From: an uncultured Bacteroidales bacterium
Lineage (GTDB): Bacteria > Bacteroidota > Bacteroidia > Bacteroidales > UBA932
Reading direction: 5' to 3'
DNA: 9,477 nt
Assembly (NCBI GenBank): GCA_945982095.1
Contig: CAMFRR010000022.1
Location: 1 to 9,477, forward strand
Shown here: piece by piece, positions 1-6,119 of the stretch
Position numbering within the stretch: position 1 is the first letter of the stretch
Layout of the letters: each line of letters begins with the position of its first letter
Position numbers and translations under genes: made by a program
The notes under the pieces: generated by a model
Told to the model about the DNA's origin: nothing
The model's input: only the letters and a program-made list of their open reading frames with translations
The model's database searches: none

Positions 1-44
1 ATAGGAGTCCGTCTCGTGGGCTCGGAGATGTGTATAAGAGACAG
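1..44 (+). other. Synthetic Nextera/Illumina P7 adapter (not genomic)
   Basis: Positions 11-44 match the Nextera read-2 transposon adapter, and its last 19 bases (26-44) are the Tn5 mosaic end. Positions 3-10 (AGGAGTCC) match the reverse complement of the i7 index known as N705, and positions 1-2 fit the end of the P7 oligo. The reverse complement of the same block closes the window. This is library-preparation sequence and should be trimmed. It also supplies a false GTG start at 30-32 that reads into the first gene. Confidence 0.98.
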
Positions 45-1007
45 GGGCAGCTGGACCAGATGGATCTGGTTTATTTCTGTTCGGACAGAGAGTATTCAAA
101 AGGAGAAAAGGTGGTATGGATATGCCACGCCCTCACAGGCAATGCCAACCCTGAAGAATGGTGGGCGCAGATGGTTGGAGAAGGAAAGCCCATAGACCCG
201 GAAAAAGAGTTTGTAGTCTGTGTCTCAATGCTTTGCTCATCTTATGGTGAATGCGGGCCGGCGACAATAAAGCCTGCAGGCGGCAAGCCTTATCTGCTGG
301 ATTTCCCTAAAACCACAGTAAGGGACATGGCAAGGGCCAATGACCTTGTAAGACAGGCTCTCGGGATAGAATGTGTAGACCTTCTCATTGGCCCGTCAAT
401 TGGAGGATTCGTGGCATACGAGTGGCTCGTTTTACAGCCGGAGATATTTAAGGAAGCTGACCTGGTGGCTACCACATTCCGCACTCCACCATATATGACT
501 GCATTCAACGAAAGCCAGAGAATGGCTCTGAAACTTGACCCCAGCTTCCTTGCAGCCGAAAGCATACAGGGAGGCGCAGAGGGCCTGAAGTGCGCGAGGG
601 CACAGGCTCTGATTTCATACCGTACCCCACAGGGCTACAACCTCACCCAGGCCGAGAGCGACGAGGACTGCCTCTTTGCCGACAGGGCCGCTTCTTATCA
701 GCGATACCAGGGAGAAAAGCTGGTAAGACGAGAATTCGACGCCTACAGCTACTGGTACCTGAGCTATGCCCTTGATTCTATGAACATTGGACGCGGCCGT
801 GGGGGCGTGGAAAAAGCCTTGGCCTCAATAAAAGCGAAATGCAGGCTTATCAGCATAAGCACCGACCAGCTCTTCCCTCCTTGTCTGGGAGAATATGCCG
901 CCTCAGTGATAGCTGACGCCTGCCATTATGAAATCAGTTCAGAGTTCGGCCACGACGGTTTTCTTATAGAGAACGATTGCCTGATAGAGGCTCTCGGGCT
1001 GAAATAA
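45..1007 (+). CDS. metX: Homoserine O-acyltransferase (MetX family), 5'-truncated by the fragment end
   Basis: This is an alpha/beta-hydrolase-fold enzyme of the MetX family. Such cytoplasmic enzymes acylate the hydroxyl of L-homoserine, usually from acetyl-CoA, as an early step of methionine synthesis. About 320 genuine residues are present. Counting the codon at 45 as residue 1, the family landmarks are HALTGNA near residue 28 (oxyanion-hole region), the nucleophile elbow GPSIGG with Ser118, ISTDQLFPP with Asp274, and GHDGFL with His303. Together these give a complete Ser-Asp-His triad. The C-terminus is intact and ends at TAA 1005-1007. The true N-terminus is missing: the open frame runs back into the adapter, whose translation MYKRQ is artificial, so probably 15-30 native residues are lost. 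Related MetX enzymes can use succinyl-CoA, and acyl specificity cannot be read here. It converges on the BACON gene with a 21-nt gap. Confidence 0.93.
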   Translation, partial: GQLDQMDLVYFCSDREYSKGEKVVWICHALTGNANPEEWWAQMVGEGKPIDPEKEFVVCVSMLCSSYGECGPATIKPAGGKPYLLDFPKTTVRDMARANDLVRQALGIECVDLLIGPSIGGFVAYEWLVLQPEIFKEADLVATTFRTPPYMTAFNESQRMALKLDPSFLAAESIQGGAEGLKCARAQALISYRTPQGYNLTQAESDEDCLFADRAASYQRYQGEKLVRREFDAYSYWYLSYALDSMNIGRGRGGVEKALASIKAKCRLISISTDQLFPPCLGEYAASVIADACHYEISSEFGHDGFLIENDCLIEALGLK

Positions 1008-1028
1008 GCGTACGCCGCAGCCGTTTGT

Positions 1029-1853
1029 CTAAAGCATAGAGAAGTCCACAGCATCAAGGCCTTCGCAACCATTGAAGCTCACTCCGTATATTTCCGGACC
1101 AGTGATTTCAAACTGGGCGCTGCCTTCTACCTCCAATGATTTTCCGGCCTTGTAGTCATAACTTTGTCCGTTTACCTTGACCGTGGCAGCATTGCCTTTA
1201 TTGTCGAGAGTAGGTACTTTGAAAGAGCTGACTCCCGAAACGGTATAAGAGAATGACTGTGGCTGACCGGTCTGGTTGATTGTGACTGTAACAGGCTGAC
1301 AAGCCTCTGCCTTTATCACAAGCTGGGCCTGTCTTGTATCCTTAGTCTTGTTCTCTGCCACCTTAAGAGTTATAGTCTTGGTTGACAAGGCTTTGGTACT
1401 TACGATGGTGAGCCACTCACTGCCAGCTGTGATTTCAGAAGTAAATTCTGTGTTGAATTCCACCTTTATATCTAATTGACCTGACTTGCTGTCCATAGTC
1501 AATTGCGTGTCTCCAAGCACATTTACTACATTCATCTGAGCCTGTTTCACCTTTATGGTCTTGGAAACGCCTTCGGCCTTGAGGGTTACGGTACCCTCCC
1601 TGCTTTCTGTGCCCTGGTTCTTGGACGCGCTTATAAGCAAGGTCAGAGCATCGGCTCCGCGTTTTACCTTTATCCATTCCTCAGATGTAGCAAGGCTCCA
1701 GGTACAGTTGGCGCTCACATTGACTGTCACCGCCTCTCCATTTGTCCCAAGTTCCACTGACTCAGTATCGACATTGATATACGGACCTGTCTTCTCACAA
1801 GAAGCCAGCATCAGAAAAGAAAAGAATAGGGTTATCAGAAATCTGTTTTTCAT
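1029..1853 (-). CDS. Lipoprotein with two BACON domains
   Basis: The protein has 274 residues. It starts with a lipoprotein signal peptide whose lipobox LASC puts the lipidated cysteine at residue 19, so it is membrane-anchored, probably in the outer membrane. Two successive BACON-like beta-sandwich repeats follow. The first spans about 26-106, with the typical CTWSL..SEEWIKV stretch, an N..REGTV strand and the closing IKVKQA. The second spans about 112-196, with SEWLTIV, RQAQLVIKA and closing VTINQTG. BACON domains are common in Bacteroidota surface proteins and are thought to bind carbohydrate, mucin or protein, and they are not catalytic. Residues 200-274 form a further beta-rich tail I do not recognise. 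The gene begins 7 nt after the peptidase stop with no Shine-Dalgarno motif, so it is probably co-transcribed with the peptidase and linked to its function. The stop is TAG at 1031-1029. Confidence 0.9.
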   Translation of the reverse strand: MKNRFLITLFFSFLMLASCEKTGPYINVDTESVELGTNGEAVTVNVSANCTWSLATSEEWIKVKRGADALTLLISASKNQGTESREGTVTLKAEGVSKTIKVKQAQMNVVNVLGDTQLTMDSKSGQLDIKVEFNTEFTSEITAGSEWLTIVSTKALSTKTITLKVAENKTKDTRQAQLVIKAEACQPVTVTINQTGQPQSFSYTVSGVSSFKVPTLDNKGNAATVKVNGQSYDYKAGKSLEVEGSAQFEITGPEIYGVSFNGCEGLDAVDFSML

Positions 1854-1860
1854 AATCTTG

Positions 1861-3639
1861 CTATTTAAGTCCGAATGTCAATGAAATTTCTTTGTATTCC
1901 TTGCCCTTCGACAGTTTCAGGGTATAGGTACCGGATGACAGAGCTTTGAGGTCTACGGTCATCTGGCCGTCAGACAAACTGTATGCAGAACTCATCTCTT
2001 TGCCTGAAGCATCAACAAGGCTCATACTTGAGCCGGACTTTGTCGTTATGGTACAGGTTGACGCAGTCTTTGAGTAATTGATTTTTGTCTCCTGTGCAAG
2101 AGTTGTGGCATCAGCAAGATATACACGTCCTACGAAATCATCAACAAGATGGTCGTATGGCAGCGCTGTCCACTCAGGAGTCCTGTCTGACTTGTAGATA
2201 GGCTGGAGATAGTCGCCAATATTGATTTCAGAATTGAAGACACAATCAGGCAAGGTGACAGTATATACATACTGGGGATTGAACTGACCATCAGTAGAGA
2301 AACATACCTCGTCAAGCTCTCCATTGTGGTTGAACTTGCCCAGACCCACATATCCGGCAAACTCCACATTTCCGAGATTGGCCACATATTTGAGAGTTGC
2401 CTTAAATTTCGTTCCCGGTTCTATCTTATCCCTGTCAAGGCTCAGGCCTTTGCTGCCATTATGAGAATAAAGAGAGATGTTGTCAGGCTCCTGACCACCT
2501 TCATCTTTCTTGAAGTTGAAGATGGCACCGTTATCCATGGTATACTCCCCTATTGCAGGATAATTATAGAAGGCATCTCCTGAACCGCCCCATCCCCAGT
2601 TGATATGGAGAAGGTTATTGGAGTCATATCCGTCCACAACGAAGGCATGTCCCCCTCTTTCAGAAAGACCATCGTAGAAAACAGGGCCGTTCTCATTTAG
2701 CTCCTTCTTAATCATGCCCACCCATTCGTCCTTGGAGTAGTTCGCTGCACTGTAACGTACGGCACTTTTGTCATAATTCATGTATTTGCCAATACCGATA
2801 ACTACATCTGAAGGGTATGCACCTGTACCTTCTGCAGCATAGTCAGATTTTATCATTGCGCCCACATGCTGCATAAGCGTGGCCACTGCGTTATTCTGGG
2901 TCTCAGTTGACTGACCATTGTATTCAAGAGGCATATTATTCCAATCATAAGTTTCGCCCAGAGTGATGGCGTCCACCTTGATTTTCTTGGTATAAGTAGT
3001 ATAGGCTGGTAATGTCCCAACCCCGGCGTCAGGCCACTTATGGTAACGCATAATTATACAGGTAGCGGTTGCGGTACAACCTGTCATACTGCGTTTTGCG
3101 CCGTCCATAGGACATTTGTTGTTATAAGGGGCATCTTGGTTCCATTTTGCAGTCTCCAGCTGAAGCTCTGACGCCTCAGCCTTGGTGGAATTTAGTCTCT
3201 TTCCCTGGAGCAGCTGCGCCCAAGCATACTCGGCACCAGGTTCTGTAAGACCTTTTGCCCTCATATCCGTAATCGCCCCTGACCACATGTCCAGCCAGTA
3301 CTGCATATTCTCAGGAATATTGTCCAGTGAGAGCTGTGAGTCACGGGAATATCCTATTACTGGATAAACGCAATCGTCGGCTGCAACAATGACAAAACCA
3401 CCGTTCAAATTATTATATATATAATAGGTACGGGATTCATCCGCCGCTTTTGTCCTATTAGCCTCCTGAACAAGATTCAGGCGTGGACTAATGTCTCCCA
3501 AAGAGGTAAAAAAGCCTGAGGCAAGCTGCATGCTTCGATTCAAATCGACTGTCTCTGCAAATGCAGAAGCAGGAAAGAGCAGCAACAGAAAGAGGAAAAA
3601 TTGCTTCATCCTGTCAAAGATTTTCATATTCAGTTTCAT
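1861..3639 (-). CDS. C10-family (streptopain-like) secreted cysteine peptidase with Spi-type propeptide
   Basis: This is a predicted exported thiol endopeptidase of the SpeB/streptopain family, 592 residues from the start chosen here. The signal peptide core is FFLFLLLLFPASAFA, with likely cleavage after residue 28. A Spi-like propeptide covers about 32-130 (YYIYN...GGFVIVAADD..YPVIGYS), which in this family keeps the enzyme inactive until removed. The catalytic domain covers about 160-380. It has oxyanion Gln168 in WNQDAPYN, nucleophile Cys188 in TGCTATATC..MRYHKWP, His331 in GGHAFVVDGYD, and HINWGWGG at 345-352. All key residues are intact. A beta-rich region and a tail (about 519-592) resembling a type IX secretion sorting domain follow. 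The frame is open to an ATG at 3705, but those extra 22 codons lie across a terminator hairpin and the promoter, so they are rejected. ATGs at 3627 and 3609 are also plausible starts, and 3609 gives the most compact signal peptide. The stop is TAG. Confidence 0.93.
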   Translation of the reverse strand: MKLNMKIFDRMKQFFLFLLLLFPASAFAETVDLNRSMQLASGFFTSLGDISPRLNLVQEANRTKAADESRTYYIYNNLNGGFVIVAADDCVYPVIGYSRDSQLSLDNIPENMQYWLDMWSGAITDMRAKGLTEPGAEYAWAQLLQGKRLNSTKAEASELQLETAKWNQDAPYNNKCPMDGAKRSMTGCTATATCIIMRYHKWPDAGVGTLPAYTTYTKKIKVDAITLGETYDWNNMPLEYNGQSTETQNNAVATLMQHVGAMIKSDYAAEGTGAYPSDVVIGIGKYMNYDKSAVRYSAANYSKDEWVGMIKKELNENGPVFYDGLSERGGHAFVVDGYDSNNLLHINWGWGGSGDAFYNYPAIGEYTMDNGAIFNFKKDEGGQEPDNISLYSHNGSKGLSLDRDKIEPGTKFKATLKYVANLGNVEFAGYVGLGKFNHNGELDEVCFSTDGQFNPQYVYTVTLPDCVFNSEINIGDYLQPIYKSDRTPEWTALPYDHLVDDFVGRVYLADATTLAQETKINYSKTASTCTITTKSGSSMSLVDASGKEMSSAYSLSDGQMTVDLKALSSGTYTLKLSKGKEYKEISLTFGLK

Positions 3640-3656
3640 AGTATGTAATTCCGGGG

Positions 3657-3690
3657 CAAATTTATGAAAAAAATCAGACAATGCCTCAAA
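3657..3690 (-). promoter_or_regulatory. Predicted Bacteroidota-type promoter for the peptidase-BACON unit
   Basis: On the minus strand, TAAATTTG (3664-3657) is a perfect match to the Bacteroidota -7 consensus TAnnTTTG. A TTTG -33 element lies at 3690-3687 with a 22-nt spacer, inside the range known for this phylum. The start of transcription would fall near 3650. That gives leaders of about 11, 23 or 41 nt to the candidate ATGs at 3639, 3627 and 3609. The -33 element lies in the loop of the upstream operon's terminator, so the two signals are interleaved. Confidence 0.6.
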
Positions 3691-3713
3691 GCTGTCAAGA
3701 GACATTGTCTGAT
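3667..3713 (-). terminator. Intrinsic terminator of the SusC-SusD-lipoprotein operon
   Basis: Read on the minus strand, ATCAGACAATG (3713-3703) and CATTGTCTGAT (3683-3673) form a perfect 11-bp stem with a 19-nt loop. An uninterrupted T run at 3673-3667 follows at once. The hairpin starts 20 nt after the stop codon of the lipoprotein gene. Stem plus T tract directly behind a stop codon is the standard Rho-independent arrangement. The stem is not very GC-rich and the loop is somewhat long, so read-through is possible. Confidence 0.85.
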
Positions 3714-3733
3714 AAAAATGTCAGGAGAGAAAC

Positions 3734-4573
3734 TTACTTCTTCGTGTAAGTTGTAGGAGCATATGCATCCTCAGCAGAGAGACCATTGTTTTCATTGATG
3801 TATACGATGTACATTGAGATGTCTCTTATCAGGGCATTTGTTCCGTCGAATTTGAAGACAATGTCCAGAAGACCTTCATCACCAAGTCCACATACCATTC
3901 TACCACCGAGATTAAGAGAAGTGAGTGCAGGTACAGTGATGGTCTCGGCATCATTATCTACTATACCCTCCAGATAATTGTAACCTTTGTTAAAAAGAAG
4001 ACCATTTGAAGCATAGTATGGCTCGATGTTCTTGATAATGCACTTAGTATTATCATTTTTATCAACAGCAATCTCTATGTCGTGCTCATACTCATGACCA
4101 TCTGCCTCGCTGGTCTCTTTTACGAAGTATGTACCTGAAATCTTGAGATAGAAAGGTATGTCAGGAATATCCTTGGCAAGAGTTTCAGAATAAGACGAGC
4201 CGCCTGCATTTGCAGCAACTGCCTTGAAATAAGTCTTTGACTTGGCAATTACGTTGCAGGTAATGGTGTAGGTACCGTCCTTAAGCTCAGCTGCAGGCAC
4301 AAATGAAGACTCAACGAAAGTAGGGTCTGTCGAATATACGAGGCCCAATGAAAGCTTATCTGAGGACGCGTCAGTGACACCTGTGAAAGAGACCTTTACA
4401 CTGGCAGTCAAACCGTCTGTAGTAAAGCTCGCAGCATCTATTGAAGCAGTTGGGACAGGAGCGCAGGCATCAAAGCTTGACTCAACTGCAGCTTTCTCCG
4501 GTGCAGACTTGTTACAAGAAATGGCTGCAAGAGCAAGTGATGCTACAAATATGATTTTAGATATATTTTTCAT
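3734..4573 (-). CDS. SusCD-associated lipoprotein with an Fn3-like domain, function unknown
   Basis: The protein has 279 residues and a lipoprotein signal peptide ending in the lipobox AISC, with the anchored cysteine at residue 20. After a short linker, residues about 42-134 look like one fibronectin-III-type beta-sandwich. They include LGLVYSTDPTF and the K-TYFKAVAANAGGSSYSET ending common in Bacteroidota surface lipoproteins. Residues about 138-279 form a second beta-rich domain beginning ISGTYFVKE, possibly lipocalin-like, which I do not recognise. No catalytic motif is seen. The gene starts 14 nt after the SusD stop and is followed by the operon terminator, so it is the third gene of the SusCD unit. 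That is the place where SusE/SusF-type surface ligand-binding lipoproteins are often found. A substrate-binding role is an inference from position and architecture, not from a sequence match to SusE. Confidence 0.85.
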   Translation of the reverse strand: MKNISKIIFVASLALAAISCNKSAPEKAAVESSFDACAPVPTASIDAASFTTDGLTASVKVSFTGVTDASSDKLSLGLVYSTDPTFVESSFVPAAELKDGTYTITCNVIAKSKTYFKAVAANAGGSSYSETLAKDIPDIPFYLKISGTYFVKETSEADGHEYEHDIEIAVDKNDNTKCIIKNIEPYYASNGLLFNKGYNYLEGIVDNDAETITVPALTSLNLGGRMVCGLGDEGLLDIVFKFDGTNALIRDISMYIVYINENNGLSAEDAYAPTTYTKK

Positions 4574-4587
4574 AATTCAGTAGTCTA

Positions 4588-6102
4588 TTATTCAGTTGGA
4601 TCGTAGTAATCACCCTTCTCCTCTTCAGTAATGTGAGTATTGTTCTCGAGCTCTGACTTAGGAATCTGGAAGTTGAAGGAAGCATCGTGAGGAGGGAAGT
4701 TCATCTGGTTGGCTGCAAGATGGTTGGTACCGGTGTATTTACGTGTGATACCGAGACCGTTGCGGCGTATGTCATAGTACTCAAAGCCCTCGCACCAAAG
4801 CTCTATCTTCCTCTGGAGAAGTACGTCATCAATGCTTGCAGAAGACTGTGACCAGGTTGCGTCACGCTGAGCCATGAGCTTCTTGAGTGCAGTAGCTGCC
4901 TCAGAGTTTTTGTTCTGACGTGCATATCCCTCAGCCTCAATGAGAATCATTTCCTCAACCCTCATGTAGAGGTAGTCCTGGAGCCAGCTTGCCATAAATC
5001 CGAACTTACGTGAAGCATAAGGGAGCTTGGCACCTGTGGTTGCAGCACTAGGATCACCGTCCGGACCGTTGAAGAGGCTCTTGCGGATGTCACTTACAGG
5101 AATCTTGTCATAGAGTGCCTTGTTGATGCAACGTACAGACTGGCCAATTCCACCATAACCTGCAGATTCATTTGACATATGTGAGAAGAATGATGCGTAT
5201 GAAGTCATGGTCTCAGTCGAGTGGTTGAAGCCCCACATGACCTCAGGATCTGTAACTTCCATAAAGCCATTGGTAAGTATGGCTGATTTTGGAAGCACGG
5301 TGTAAGAAGCCTGGGCAGCAGCGGCAGCCACAGCAGCATTTTCCCACTGATGGCTCAGAAGATAGTAACGTGCAGCTATACCGTTGAGAACAGTCTCGTC
5401 AATCTCATTCTTTGTACCACGCTCATATCCGGCGAGAAGAGGCTGTGCAAGAGCAATATTCCTCTCTACTTCCTCGCATACGTCAGCAAGGGTGTTTCGG
5501 CCGGCTTTGGAATCAGCCTCTTCTGCGCTCTTTGCATCACGGGTAGCATAGATAATAGGAACGCCAGGTTTGTCTGATGCGAAGCTGGTAGAAGGAGTTG
5601 TGCCTGTAACAGGATCCTGATAGATAGGTATGATGGTTGTATAGGCAAGGGCCCTGATGGCATATGCCTGACCGAGATAGCCCCTGAGTATCGGATTCTG
5701 AGGGTCGCTCTCTCCGAAGAAGTCAATGATTTCGTTTGCTTTAGAAATCATTGTATAGTAGCAATTCCACTGATATGCGGTGTGGGCATACTCATATCCG
5801 CCGTAAGAGTGAGAAATATCAAATTTTCCCCAGTTGAGAGTACCGCCAACAGCAATGTCTTCACCCATAAGATCAAGCATAGCCTGATTGCTGAGGAAGC
5901 CATAGGCATCGTGATCACCCTGATACGCAACCATATAGGAGTAAAGACCATTCACATACGAAGCAAGGAAATCGGGATCAGCCTCAACCATCTGGCTGGC
6001 TTGTTCGCCGGACAGGTTGCCTGAACTTACAACGTCAAACTGTTTGTCGCAAGCTACGAGGGCAAGTGCAGCAGCTGACAAGGTCAAAAATATCTTTTTC
6101 AT
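4588..6102 (-). CDS. SusD/RagB-like outer-membrane nutrient-binding lipoprotein
   Basis: The protein has 504 residues, a usual length for the family. The signal peptide ends in the lipobox LVAC, with Cys18 as the lipidated residue. The family pattern is clear: an N-terminal helical region with YLGQAYAIRALAYTTIIPIY near 142-161, where SusD proteins carry a TPR-like helix. Near the C-terminus come RVEEMILIEAEGYAR, then RKIELWCEGFEYYDIRRNG, and finally FQIPKSELENN, which matches the family's closing IP-x-SE-x-x-x-N motif. SusD proteins sit as a lid over the SusC barrel at the cell surface and capture ligand for import. Whether this ligand is glycan or peptide cannot be told from sequence. The start is fixed by the signal peptide and a strong ribosome site. 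It lies 17 nt after the SusC stop. Confidence 0.97.
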   Translation of the reverse strand: MKKIFLTLSAAALALVACDKQFDVVSSGNLSGEQASQMVEADPDFLASYVNGLYSYMVAYQGDHDAYGFLSNQAMLDLMGEDIAVGGTLNWGKFDISHSYGGYEYAHTAYQWNCYYTMISKANEIIDFFGESDPQNPILRGYLGQAYAIRALAYTTIIPIYQDPVTGTTPSTSFASDKPGVPIIYATRDAKSAEEADSKAGRNTLADVCEEVERNIALAQPLLAGYERGTKNEIDETVLNGIAARYYLLSHQWENAAVAAAAAQASYTVLPKSAILTNGFMEVTDPEVMWGFNHSTETMTSYASFFSHMSNESAGYGGIGQSVRCINKALYDKIPVSDIRKSLFNGPDGDPSAATTGAKLPYASRKFGFMASWLQDYLYMRVEEMILIEAEGYARQNKNSEAATALKKLMAQRDATWSQSSASIDDVLLQRKIELWCEGFEYYDIRRNGLGITRKYTGTNHLAANQMNFPPHDASFNFQIPKSELENNTHITEEEKGDYYDPTE

Positions 6103-6110
6103 TACTTTGT

Positions 6111-6117
6111 CTCCTTT
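6111..6117 (-). promoter_or_regulatory. Shine-Dalgarno site of the SusD-like gene
   Basis: On the minus strand AAAGGAG lies 8 nt before the ATG at 6102, in the short gap after the SusC stop. Bacteroidota genes often lack such a site, and the other gene starts in this window do. It fixes the SusD start and suggests strong independent translation, which would suit a lipoprotein needed in at least equal amount to its transporter. Confidence 0.7.
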
Positions 6118-6119
6118 GT

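Noticed and set aside
290..565. 91-codon minus-strand open frame inside metX
   Set aside because: It lies opposite a well-supported gene, has no recognisable domain, and is explained as a shadow frame.
997..1022. Possible bidirectional terminator between metX and the BACON gene: GGCTG/CAGCC arms around the palindrome GCGTACGC (1008-1015)
   Set aside because: The outer arms are only 5 bp with a 16-nt interval, and no T run follows on either strand. It may be chance, so it is not called as a feature.
3640..3705. N-terminal extension of the peptidase from an ATG at 3705
   Set aside because: These codons overlap the terminator stem-loop and the promoter, and a standard signal peptide begins only after 3639.
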